From: Terriglobia bacterium
Lineage (GTDB): Bacteria > Acidobacteriota > Terriglobia > Bryobacterales > Bryobacteraceae
Assembly: GCA_021324185.1 (NCBI GenBank)
Contig: JAJPJN010000076.1
Location: forward strand, 1-64,000
Direction of reading: 5' to 3'
Length of the DNA stretch: 64,000 nt
The notes beneath the pieces were generated by a model that saw nothing but the letters and a program-made list of their open reading frames with translations, was not told where the DNA came from and ran no database searches. How positions within the stretch are numbered: position 1 is the first letter of the stretch; each line of letters opens with the position of its first letter. The translations under genes were made by a program, and so were the position numbers. Of this stretch, positions 18,217-31,756 are shown piece after piece.

Positions 18217-20062
18217 ACACAGAAGCCAAAGGCCGGAGGAAAACAAGCGCGAAGCCCGAAAGGCCCGGCTCTCTTGGCCTGACATTTGCATCTGCGTTGC
18301 GCTCCTGATCGCAACCTTCGCCGTATACGCGCCGGTGCGTAGTTTCGATTTCGTCAATTACGATGATCCCGATTACGTCACCCATAACCGGCACGTCCAT
18401 CAAGGCCTGACAGGCGAATCCGTCGTCTGGGCGCTCACCTCAGGCGACGCCGCGAACTGGTTTCCGGTCACCCGGCTTTCGCATCTTCTCGATTACCAGC
18501 TTTTCCAGCAAGACAGCGGCGCGCAACATCTGGTCAATATCGTGTTTCACGCCTGCGCCGCACTGCTGCTGTTTCTCTTTCTCAGAACCGCGACTTGCTG
18601 CTTATGGCCAAGCGCTGCGATCGCGTTCCTGTTTGCGCTTCATCCGCTGCATGTGGAATCGGTTGCCTGGATTTCTGAGCGCAAGGACACGCTTAGCGCG
18701 TTTTTTTGGTTTCTGACCCTCTGGCTTTACGTCCGTTACACCCGGCGCCCGAGCGCGTTGCGCTACAGTCTCGCCCTGATCTCTTTTGCCCTGGACCTGA
18801 TGTCAAAGCCGATGGCGGTAACGTTGCCCTTCGTGCTGCTGCTCATCGATTATTGGCCGCTGAGGCGGAAGTCTGTCTGGCGTGAGAAGGCGCCTTTCTT
18901 TGCGCTTGCCGCAATGTCCGCCGTCCTTACTTTCCTGGTTCAACAACGCAGCGGCGCAGTGAAAAGCTTCGAGTATTTCCGGCTGCCACTTCGCATCGAA
19001 AACGCGCTCGATTCTTACGCAACGTATCTGGCACAGACGTTCTGGCCCTCGCATCTGGCCGTCTTTTATCCTTTCCCCGAAAACATTCCTGTTTGGAAAC
19101 CGGCGCTCGCGGCGCTCCTGATTCTCGCGATTTCTGCGTGCGTTTGGAAAATGCGCAGAAGCCTCCCCTACCTGCTCACCGGTTGGTTCTGGTTTCTCAT
19201 TACACTGCTGCCGGTAATCGGCGTCGTCCAGGTGGGCGCGCAAAGTCACGCAGACCGCTACATGTATCTGCCCATGACCGGCCTGCTGATCATGCTCGCC
19301 TGGGGCGCGCTCGATCTCGTTCTGCGTTTTCCACGCGTGAAATTACCCGCGTTATTAATAACAGGTGCGGCTTGCGCCACCTGTGCAGTAGCAGCCAATT
19401 CGCAGTTGCAAACCTGGCAGAACAGCGGCACTTTGTTCGAGCACGCACTCGCGGTCACACACGACAACTACATCGCCGAACACAATCTCGGCAATTATCT
19501 GCTCGATGTTCCCGGCCAACTGCCCTCCGCCATTTTGCATCTGCACAGAGCTCTCGAAATCAATCCCAGCTCTCCTCAGGCTCATTCGGATTTGGGTATT
19601 GCGCTGGCCAAATCAGGCCAAATAGATGAGGCGATTCAGGAATTCCAAACCGCTCTTCGCCTTGATCCACGCGCGGAACAGCCCCGCCTGAATCTGGAGG
19701 CGGCTGCGGAAGATAGCTACCAACAGGGCGTCGAATCTATGAAGGCAAAAGATGCGGCAAAAGCCATTCGTGATTTCGAGCGAGCGCTGCGCCTCAAGCC
19801 CGATTACGCGGAAGCCTGGAATAATCTCGGCGTTGCATACTCAACCATGCCGGGCCATTTGCCGCAAGCCATCGATGCATTCCAAGCGGCTGTGCGAATC
19901 AATTCTAACTACATCGACGCCCAGTACAACCTGGGGGCGGCGCTGTCGCAGATCCCGGGGCGGCAGCACGAGGCGCTTGGGCATTTCGAAATTGTGGAAC
20001 GGCTGCATCCCGATTCCGAGGTAGAACACATCATTCAGCAATTGCGCGCTGGCTCACGATGA
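18197..20062 (+). CDS. Polytopic membrane protein with C-terminal TPR repeats
   Basis: The frame is open well upstream inside the receptor gene, but the real N-terminus should lie just before the first membrane helix (DICICVALLIATFAVYAPV). The closest acceptable start is GTG 18197, a 20-bp overlap with the receptor stop; a GGAGGA at 18236 has no usable start after it. About ten membrane helices follow, with an early loop FDFVNYDDPDYVTHN that recalls TMTC/PMT-type glycosyltransferase membrane proteins. From about residue 430 there are TPRs (EINPSSPQAHSDLGIALAKS, RLKPDYAEAWNNLGVAYS). It may transfer sugars to exported proteins; that is inference. Start uncertain. Confidence 0.78.
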   Translation: MRSSRSKHRSQRPEENKREARKARLSWPDICICVALLIATFAVYAPVRSFDFVNYDDPDYVTHNRHVHQGLTGESVVWALTSGDAANWFPVTRLSHLLDYQLFQQDSGAQHLVNIVFHACAALLLFLFLRTATCCLWPSAAIAFLFALHPLHVESVAWISERKDTLSAFFWFLTLWLYVRYTRRPSALRYSLALISFALDLMSKPMAVTLPFVLLLIDYWPLRRKSVWREKAPFFALAAMSAVLTFLVQQRSGAVKSFEYFRLPLRIENALDSYATYLAQTFWPSHLAVFYPFPENIPVWKPALAALLILAISACVWKMRRSLPYLLTGWFWFLITLLPVIGVVQVGAQSHADRYMYLPMTGLLIMLAWGALDLVLRFPRVKLPALLITGAACATCAVAANSQLQTWQNSGTLFEHALAVTHDNYIAEHNLGNYLLDVPGQLPSAILHLHRALEINPSSPQAHSDLGIALAKSGQIDEAIQEFQTALRLDPRAEQPRLNLEAAAEDSYQQGVESMKAKDAAKAIRDFERALRLKPDYAEAWNNLGVAYSTMPGHLPQAIDAFQAAVRINSNYIDAQYNLGAALSQIPGRQHEALGHFEIVERLHPDSEVEHIIQQLRAGSR

Positions 20063-20184
20063 CTCCATACGGCCCTGCTTTCCTCCAGTACCACGGGTGC
20101 TAGTATTTACATACTATCCAGCTGTGTACTAGGGATATGTATATACCAGGAAAGTGACAGAGTTCAACGAAAATTTAGGGGCTT

Positions 20185-21429
20185 CTACGAGGTCAGTATC
20201 CCGCGTTGCGCGCCGCGAGCGTTAAACCCAGGAAAGACAGTGGCGAGTTCGCGATTGCCCATCTGCTTCACCACCAGTTCGCCGAGAACCGCGCGGAAAT
20301 CCGTCGTGACATTCAGGTCGCGCCCTTCATAGAGTTGCTCGCGTTCGAGCCCCGGCCAGTCGCCGTAGATCTTTCCGCCGCGCACATTGCCGCCCAGAAC
20401 GAACATCACGTTCGCATGCCCGTGATCGGTACCGCGGTCGCCGTTTTCTTTCACGGTACGGCCGAATTCCGACATCGTAACTACCGTAATATCGGCCATG
20501 CGATCGCCCATGTCCTGCGAAAAAGCAGCCAGCGCATCGCCGAAATCGCGCAGCAGGTTTGCCAGTTGACCCACGTGCGGCTGCGCCCCAACCTCATTCA
20601 CGTGTGTATCCCAACCGCCCACATCCGTGAACGCAACTTCCAGTCCGACATCCGCCTTGATAATTCGTGCAATCTGCTGCATGCTCTGACCCAGACGTCC
20701 ACCCGGATAGCGGGCGCCGTTCGCCGGGCTATAGGGCATCCTCTGAATCGATTGCATGATCTTGATCGCATCAAACGTCTCGCGGCCGGTGCCATTGAGC
20801 ACCTGGTCCGGCGTGGTGCCGTACATACTCTCGAACGTCGCGGCCACACGCGCATCTTTGACCTGAAAATCATTGATGTTGTTGATCGCGAGCGCTTCGT
20901 TCCTGCCGCGCAGCGCGCGCGGCAGATCCGGCGTCATGCTGACGGCCCGCAGCGGGCAAGGATGCGGCTCCGGCCGCAGCGCGCGGTTCAACCATCCATC
21001 ATTGGTCGCCTTCAGGCCAGGCGTTCCGGATTCCATGTAATCTTGCGCATCGAAATGCGAGCGCGTCGGATCGGGTGAGCCCACCGCTTCGACAATCGCC
21101 AGTTGCCGCTGATCCCATAACGGCTTCAAAGATCGCAGAGCCGGATGCAGGCCGAAGTGCCCGTCGAGATCAATAGCGCTTCCCTCGTTGCTGCTGCTCG
21201 GACGGGGTATTGCAATGCTCGGCCGCAGCGCATAGTACCCCGGTTCGCCGTGCGGAACGACCACGTTCAGGCCATCGACGGCGCCGCGCTGGAAGATCGC
21301 AATTAGGATCTTCTTGCGTTCGCCCGGAGCATCCTTGGCGTAGACGGCTCGGGACAGCCAGGTCGGAACCGAACCGACCCCAAACATGGCCAGTGCGGAA
21401 CTCTTTAAAAAAACTCGGCGTGTGGACAT
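20185..21429 (-). CDS. DUF1501 family protein, Tat-exported
   Basis: The 414-aa protein starts with a twin-arginine signal (STRRVFLKSSALAMFGVGSV). The body matches DUF1501, an alkaline-phosphatase-fold-like family: AIFQRGAVDGLNVVVPHGE early, GWDTHVNEVGAQPHVGQLAN with likely metal-binding D/H, and a late MSEFGRTVKENGDRGTDHG motif. Biochemical function is unknown. It lies 8 bp after the DUF1800 gene, the usual partner order in acidobacteria and planctomycetes, so the two products probably work together in the cell envelope. Confidence 0.92.
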   Translation of the reverse strand: MSTRRVFLKSSALAMFGVGSVPTWLSRAVYAKDAPGERKKILIAIFQRGAVDGLNVVVPHGEPGYYALRPSIAIPRPSSSNEGSAIDLDGHFGLHPALRSLKPLWDQRQLAIVEAVGSPDPTRSHFDAQDYMESGTPGLKATNDGWLNRALRPEPHPCPLRAVSMTPDLPRALRGRNEALAINNINDFQVKDARVAATFESMYGTTPDQVLNGTGRETFDAIKIMQSIQRMPYSPANGARYPGGRLGQSMQQIARIIKADVGLEVAFTDVGGWDTHVNEVGAQPHVGQLANLLRDFGDALAAFSQDMGDRMADITVVTMSEFGRTVKENGDRGTDHGHANVMFVLGGNVRGGKIYGDWPGLEREQLYEGRDLNVTTDFRAVLGELVVKQMGNRELATVFPGFNARGAQRGILTS

Positions 21430-21437
21430 TTGTACTC

Positions 21438-23489
<2,052 letters not shown>

Positions 23490-23792
23490 TTGCGTTCTTT
23501 CTTTCACACACTGATAGACGAGCAGCACACGGAATGAGTTGACTTTGGGATTGGATGGCCGGGATGACAAGAGACATATCGGCGGCACCGTGAAACCTGT
23601 TATCCAGGTCTCCGGGAAACGGACACGCCGCTCTTTTCATTTGGCCACGACGGCACCACTTGCAATAGGGACGAACGTACACGAATCGGCGGCGGAGAAG
23701 CGAGTTATTGAAAAAGTCAGTGCGAAGACTCGTTACATTTCGGAATTACCCGGAAAGCCAGGAAAGGAACGCGCGTCTCTCGCTGCTCCTCC
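23490..23792. other. Intergenic region between DUF1800 gene and accessory cassette
   Basis: About 300 bp without a convincing gene. A 95-codon plus-strand frame here (starting 23539) lacks any recognisable motif and a ribosome-binding site. The DUF1800 promoter should lie near 23500-23600 on the minus strand, but I see no strong -35/-10 pair. The cassette to the right ends at 23793. Confidence 0.5.
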
Positions 23793-24479
23793 TCAACTGT
23801 GCTGCTTTCGTAGGGGGCTTCGATAGTCCGCCGCAAATCCGGTCCGATCCCAAATTAAGATCGCGTCGCGATCATATGCAGACATCAGAATCACTTCAGT
23901 ACGATTAGCAACTATCTCTAACTGCCCCACCGTGAGTTCCCCTGTCTTTGTGAACCGCTCGCGTTCAGGCAGATCAGCAAGAACACCGATTAGCTTGTCC
24001 GCGCCCCTCAGGTTTTTCATACATTCAGCCACTTGATCTCTTGATGCGGGAGATCTGAGGGCGATGTAAACCTCCGAGCTCGCAATCAGCTCGGCGTCGG
24101 CTTTGCGATGAACCACATGGTGAACCCAGTTTTCCACGCGTGGATGAACGACTCGCAGTGGCTCCCTACCCGGCGGAAACGTAGCGGTGTAGAAGATGGC
24201 AATTGCGTCCTCCCGATCGCTTAGGAAATCATGTACCAGATCGTATTCCCGTTCCCGGTAATCCCAATCTATGTCGTCCTGAGATACACCCTCTACTGAG
24301 TGAATCGGCCAAAGAAAATGCTTCAGGTGCCAGAAGTCAACCATCGGAGGCAGGAAAGCCACCACTCTCCCATTCTCTATTGGGAGCCGAAGCAGCAGAT
24401 TTGCTAGTCCGGGCCCCTGAGACATCCTCAATCGAATAAATGCTTTAGCGTCTGAGCCGAATTCAAGTTTCTGGTACAT
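23793..24479 (-). CDS. Hypothetical protein, possible immunity partner of the upstream secreted protein
   Basis: The 228-aa protein has no signal peptide and no membrane segment and is probably cytoplasmic. It is rich in charged residues, with HLKHFLWPIHSVEGVSQDDI near 51-70 and VENWVHHVVHRKADAELI near 120. I recognise no family. It starts 15 bp after the stop of the secreted protein with a toxin-like C-terminus, on the same strand. That position, size and solubility fit an immunity protein, but this is inference from context only. A general unknown is the alternative. Confidence 0.7.
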   Translation of the reverse strand: MYQKLEFGSDAKAFIRLRMSQGPGLANLLLRLPIENGRVVAFLPPMVDFWHLKHFLWPIHSVEGVSQDDIDWDYREREYDLVHDFLSDREDAIAIFYTATFPPGREPLRVVHPRVENWVHHVVHRKADAELIASSEVYIALRSPASRDQVAECMKNLRGADKLIGVLADLPERERFTKTGELTVGQLEIVANRTEVILMSAYDRDAILIWDRTGFAADYRSPLRKQHS

Positions 24480-24494
24480 GCGTTGAGCGGCAGT

Positions 24495-25919
24495 TCACTT
24501 TGTATTCGGGATGTAGATACCGCTATTATGAGTTGGCGCATCATATATGCGCCCAGAAGTAATGAGATTGCCATTTGCATCAACAGACTTATAATCCCAG
24601 TGAGGAGGATGAGCACCACCGTTTAGGTCGGGATGTAGCGTTTCGTAACTTCCGCCTTCCCCGTAGCGGATAAAATCTCCAGGGCTCGAAGGATTCGGTT
24701 CCCAGCCGCCTTTCCTATCCGCTGGACTGTCAGGATTGTAGCCCGGCCATTGACCGGTGGGCGATGGGAATTGTCCGGCCAAGGCCATCGCCCACGCTGC
24801 CATGCTGACTAGCCGCTGATAAATGCTGCGCCAAGCCTGCTGAACATAGGGATCGTAAATCGGTCTAACTATCGCCGTCTGCAGCCCGGGATCATCGCTA
24901 AAATCCGGCGCATTAGTACATCCGCATTGGTATGCGTCCTGCAGCATTTGAAAATTAATGTTTGTGGTTACATTCACCGTTCCGTCGCCGTTGTCCGTCC
25001 AGCTATCGAAAACATTGATGGCCTGAAGCATGGCATTAAGATCGGGTGTGTAGCCGTAGCTTCCTCCACCGCCCCCAATCGTGCCGTTCACGCACGAGCA
25101 GTAAAAGCCGACGCTGCCATAGACCCAGTAAGTCCCGTAGCTGTCAAGCGGAAGTTGGACGTTGGAAACCATACCACTGCTGATTTGTGAGGTGCCGTTG
25201 CCTCCTGGGGTCGTCATCCCTGCGGTTGTGGTGTAGTTGCCGTGAAAACACCCGCTGCTATTGTCGTTGGTTGTCGACGTCCCATAAACAACACCGGCGT
25301 CTGACCAAGCGTCGTTATACATGCTCACGTTGTAGTTCATGCCGTTTTGCACGAGCTTCAGGCGCGCCCGTGGGCTAGACAGGAGAGATGCAGGAACTAA
25401 CCTATAACTAAGCAGCACGTGTTCCGAGTGACCAGTTGGATGAGGCGCACTCAGCAGGACGGTATGTGACTTTATGTGCTTTTGAACGTAGGCAGCTAAC
25501 ATTAAGCTTCCATTCGGCGACAACACTGCATTGAGCGAGGAAGCCGCCGAATCAAGGAGCGCGTTGTACTCGGACGGATCCGCACTGCTTAGCCTCTCAC
25601 GAAAGCCGCTAAGATGCTGGATTAAAGCATCATGATCAGCCTTTTGCAGCCCGATTGGTCGCAGGCGAACCTCGCGCCGCTTCGATTCCGCAGGTGTGGG
25701 ATTCGCACGTTCGGCGATCGATAGCAGGAAGTGCCGATAGGCAACATCATCTGGAATTGAGCCCGGATTCTGCGAGCCGTCAACAACAACCGCAAGACGC
25801 AATGCTGGATTTGGAGTTTGTGCATGAGCCCGATGTACAAGAGCGAGCAACAGCGCAGCTACCGCCGTCTTGAGCGACGCTCTGCTATGGATAAGAGTTA
25901 TCACCGATCCCCTCCGCAT
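24495..25919 (-). CDS. Secreted protein with polymorphic-toxin-like C-terminal region
   Basis: The 474-aa protein opens with a signal peptide (SLKTAVAALLLALVHRAHAQ, about residues 15-34). An N-terminal region (LAVVVDGSQNPGSIPDDVAY) is of a type I recall from other acidobacterial secreted proteins. A middle part is rich in G, S, T, N with cysteine pairs (GFYCSCVNG, YQCGCTNAP). The last about 80 residues (GQWPGYNPDSPADRKGGW, then GGAHPPHWDYKSVDANGN) resemble C-terminal nuclease-type toxin domains of the Ntox37 kind with a PHWD motif. The resemblance is by eye and unproven. A small cytoplasmic gene follows 15 bp later. Confidence 0.75.
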   Translation of the reverse strand: MRRGSVITLIHSRASLKTAVAALLLALVHRAHAQTPNPALRLAVVVDGSQNPGSIPDDVAYRHFLLSIAERANPTPAESKRREVRLRPIGLQKADHDALIQHLSGFRERLSSADPSEYNALLDSAASSLNAVLSPNGSLMLAAYVQKHIKSHTVLLSAPHPTGHSEHVLLSYRLVPASLLSSPRARLKLVQNGMNYNVSMYNDAWSDAGVVYGTSTTNDNSSGCFHGNYTTTAGMTTPGGNGTSQISSGMVSNVQLPLDSYGTYWVYGSVGFYCSCVNGTIGGGGGSYGYTPDLNAMLQAINVFDSWTDNGDGTVNVTTNINFQMLQDAYQCGCTNAPDFSDDPGLQTAIVRPIYDPYVQQAWRSIYQRLVSMAAWAMALAGQFPSPTGQWPGYNPDSPADRKGGWEPNPSSPGDFIRYGEGGSYETLHPDLNGGAHPPHWDYKSVDANGNLITSGRIYDAPTHNSGIYIPNTK

Positions 25920-26047
25920 TGTGGATACATCAAATCAGCTAGAAAATTCAGCTCGCAATAGTACTGGGATCATCATCGGAATGGCGAAGAAGGAAGAAAG
26001 GCGAGGAAATCCCTTGTCCCGGGCCGGGGCTAGGCAGATTGAATAAA

Positions 26048-26123
26048 TGGAGCGGGAGACGGGATTCGAACCCGCGACATCGACCTTGGCAAGGTCGCAC
26101 TCTACCAGCTGAGTTACTCCCGC
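26048..26123 (-). tRNA. tRNA-Gly (GCC anticodon)
   Basis: The reverse strand folds as a complete 76-nt tRNA. The acceptor stem pairs GCGGGAG with CTCCCGC, followed by discriminator U and an encoded CCA (26048-26050). The D arm contains AGCTGGTAGAG, the anticodon loop TTGCCAA gives GCC, and the T arm is GCGGG-TTCGAAT-CCCGT. It lies between the accessory cassette and dnaA, transcribed away from dnaA. Confidence 0.97.
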
Positions 26124-26150
26124 TTGGACGGTACGGAGGGCTAAAGAGAC

Positions 26151-26180
26151 ATTCTCTTATGAGTTTGTCGGTGAAGTCAA
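26151..26180 (-). promoter_or_regulatory. Possible promoter of tRNA-Gly
   Basis: On the minus strand TTGACT (26175-26180) is followed after 18 nt by GAGAAT (26151-26156), 28 nt before the tRNA 5' end. The -35 is a 5/6 match, the -10 a 4/6 match. Confidence 0.4.
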
Positions 26181-26311
26181 TTCATCTGCTTGTAACCGTA
26201 AGGTTTACTAGTGTGACAATTGTGCCTCCATTCCTCGCCGGTGTTATTTCCTCCGGTGTAGCTCGCTGTAAATAGCTGAAACTAAACTGTTTAACTTTTT
26301 GGATTATTCTG

Positions 26312-26339
26312 TTTGTAACGCGCCGTCCTGTGCTAGACT
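26312..26339 (+). promoter_or_regulatory. Candidate dnaA promoter
   Basis: TTTGTA (26312-26317), 16-nt spacer, TAGACT (26334-26339) with an extended TGC before the -10. It would give a leader of about 110 nt before the dnaA GTG. No other pair in the region looks better. Confidence 0.4.
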
Positions 26340-26454
26340 GAATTTTCCGAACTGCTGTACCCATCCCCCAAACAGATAATATGGCTGGCTGAAGCGGCGG
26401 CCTGAATCACAAAACAGAACGATCAGACGACTCTTTTCCACAGGTGGAAAATGT

Positions 26455-27849
26455 GTGGGAAATTTGCGGTTCGGCGACAAGGAGCATACTCAGTTGCGTG
26501 ATGCTTGGGAAGAAATCAAGGGCCGGCTTGCCACGAAGCTTAGCGACACTGCCTATCAGACCTGGTTATCCCGAACAGCTCTAGGATCCTTCCATAACGG
26601 CGAACTCAATATTCGTGTGCCCGACGAAGCCACAGAAGCCTGGATCCGCCAGGAGTACAGCTCTCACATACGAACCACCGCCGAAGAATTAGGGATTCGC
26701 CTAAAGGGAATTCACTATGAACTGGACTCCGCCACCGCATCTGCCTCCGTTGGGGGCGCCGCGCCTGCGCTGGCACCAGCTGTTGGCCATGGCTCCAATG
26801 GAAGTCATCCGGAACTGGTTTTCGAAAAAACAGCCAACTGGCTGAACGCACGGCTGACGTTTGAAACCTATGTGGTCGGTTCGTCGAACCAGTTGGCGCA
26901 CGCCGCCGCCCTCGCCGTTGCCAATAACCCGTCCCGCAGCTACAACCCGCTCTTCATTTACGGCGGCGTCGGGATCGGCAAGACGCATCTGATGCATGCG
27001 ATCGGCCGCAACCTGCTGGACAATTTCCCGCACCTGAACGTCGTCTACACCTCCAGTGAACGCTTCATGAACCAGATGATCACCTCGATCAAGATGGATC
27101 AAATGGCGCTTTTTCACCGGCATTATCGCTCCGCCGACGTGCTCCTGATCGACGACATTCATGTCCTCACCGGCAAAGAACGGACGCAGGAAGAGTTCTT
27201 CCACACCTTCAATGATCTCTACGAGCACCAAAAGCAGATTGTGATATCGAGCGACTCTGCGCCCAATCAACTCCCCGGGCTGGTCGAGCGCCTGCGGTCC
27301 CGCTTCGAGTGGGGCCTCCTGGTCGATGTGCAGCCGCCAGACCTCGAAACCAAGATGGCCATTCTCGACAAGAACGCCGAGAGCGAGGGAATCAAGTTGC
27401 CGCAGGAAGTCCGCATCTTCATCGCTACCAAGACCAAATCGAACGTACGCGAGCTCGAAGGCGCGCTGACGCGGCTCATGGCGGTTTCCTCACTGACCAA
27501 GCAGCCCATCACGCTCGCCATGGCGCAGCAGACTCTCAAACACCTGAGCGCCGCTCCCGAACGCAGAATCACGGTCGAATCCATTCTGCGTGCGGTAGCT
27601 GAGCGCTTCAATATGCCGCCGGCACAACTGAAGACAAAAAGTAATACCAAGCAGATCGCCTATCCACGCCAAATCGCTATGTATCTCGTAAAGGAGCTTA
27701 CACACGCATCTCTGCCGGAAATCGGCCGCTACTTTGGCGGCAAGCACCACACTACTGTTTTGCATTCCGTGCAGAAGATCGAGGAGCTGCGGCAGCACGA
27801 CGAGGTTTTGAACAGCCTTATCCATTCCCTAATGGACTCGCTGCAATAG
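26455..27849 (+). CDS. dnaA: Chromosomal replication initiator DnaA
   Basis: The 464-aa protein has all four DnaA parts: domain I (WEEIKGRLATKLSDTAYQTW), a short A/G/S-rich linker around 90-118, the AAA+ domain with Walker A GGVGIGKTH (170-178), Walker B VLLIDDIHVL and sensor/arginine-finger segment RLRSRFEWGL, and the DNA-binding signature GGKHHTTVLHSVQKI near the C-terminus. It opens the origin and loads the replisome. The GTG start is preceded at 7 nt by AGGTGG, which lies inside the palindrome 26434-26451, so binding of DnaA there could also block translation or transcription. Confidence 0.98.
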   Translation: MGNLRFGDKEHTQLRDAWEEIKGRLATKLSDTAYQTWLSRTALGSFHNGELNIRVPDEATEAWIRQEYSSHIRTTAEELGIRLKGIHYELDSATASASVGGAAPALAPAVGHGSNGSHPELVFEKTANWLNARLTFETYVVGSSNQLAHAAALAVANNPSRSYNPLFIYGGVGIGKTHLMHAIGRNLLDNFPHLNVVYTSSERFMNQMITSIKMDQMALFHRHYRSADVLLIDDIHVLTGKERTQEEFFHTFNDLYEHQKQIVISSDSAPNQLPGLVERLRSRFEWGLLVDVQPPDLETKMAILDKNAESEGIKLPQEVRIFIATKTKSNVRELEGALTRLMAVSSLTKQPITLAMAQQTLKHLSAAPERRITVESILRAVAERFNMPPAQLKTKSNTKQIAYPRQIAMYLVKELTHASLPEIGRYFGGKHHTTVLHSVQKIEELRQHDEVLNSLIHSLMDSLQ

Positions 27850-28110
27850 GCTTTATGGCGATTTCCACACCTGCCTGCCGCCTGTGCCATTGGGAATCTG
27901 TGGGAAGTTTTTACCTAGTAATTTATTCAGGTTTTCCGAGGTGGAAATTCACAGCTTTGAATGTAGGAAAGTTTAGATTTTGCTATAATTTAGAGAGAAA
28001 TCAACATTTCCACAGCCATTACTAATACGGTTCTAGAGTTGTAGTTAAGTATTACCCGAATAGAGAGAATAAGCGCGACTCAAAAGCAAGGAGCTCTCAC
28101 CCCTTTCGCT
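27850..28110. other. Putative oriC (dnaA-dnaN intergenic region)
   Basis: The 261-bp gap between dnaA and dnaN is A+T-rich in its right half and has several DnaA-box-like 9-mers: ATTTCCACA at 27861-27869 and 28006-28014, reverse-oriented TGTGGGAAG at 27899-27907, and a palindrome TTTTCC-GAGG-TGGAAA at 27932-27947 very similar to the one before dnaA. The A+T-rich stretch around 27960-28010 could be the unwinding element. Position beside dnaA and dnaN is the common place for bacterial origins. None of the boxes is the strict TTATCCACA. Confidence 0.6.
27981..27989 (+). promoter_or_regulatory. Extended -10 promoter candidate for dnaN
   Basis: TGCTATAAT contains a perfect TATAAT with the TGn extension. 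There is no clear -35 at 17 nt, which extended -10 promoters can lack. A DnaA-box-like ATTTCCACA begins 16 nt downstream, so DnaA may affect dnaN expression. Confidence 0.5.

Positions 28111-31756
<3,646 letters not shown>

Larger units (their letters stand above)
26124..26454. other. dnaA upstream region with promoter and DnaA-box-like palindrome
   Basis: This 331-bp gap holds no gene. It is clearly more A+T-rich than the flanking genes, especially 26270-26350. Seen in it: a promoter-like pair (26312-26339) and a perfect 8+8 inverted repeat TTTTCCAC-AG-GTGGAAAA at 26434-26451, whose left arm with the next bases reads TTTTCCACA, one allowed form of the DnaA box. The reverse-oriented TGTGGGAAA at 26454-26462 overlaps the dnaA start codon. 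Autoregulation of dnaA or part of the origin is likely. Confidence 0.65.

Noticed and set aside
20101-20116. TAGTAT-TTAC-ATACTA hairpin between convergent genes as a terminator
   Set aside because: The stem is short, A+T-rich and without a T-run; too weak to call.
23539-23826. 95-aa plus-strand frame between DUF1800 and the accessory cassette
   Set aside because: No ribosome-binding site or motif, and it overlaps the end of the 228-aa gene on the other strand.
26039-26275. 78-aa plus-strand frame over tRNA-Gly (SGRRDSNPRHRPWQGRTLPA)
   Set aside because: It is the well-known artefact of translating the strand opposite a tRNA; no ribosome-binding site.
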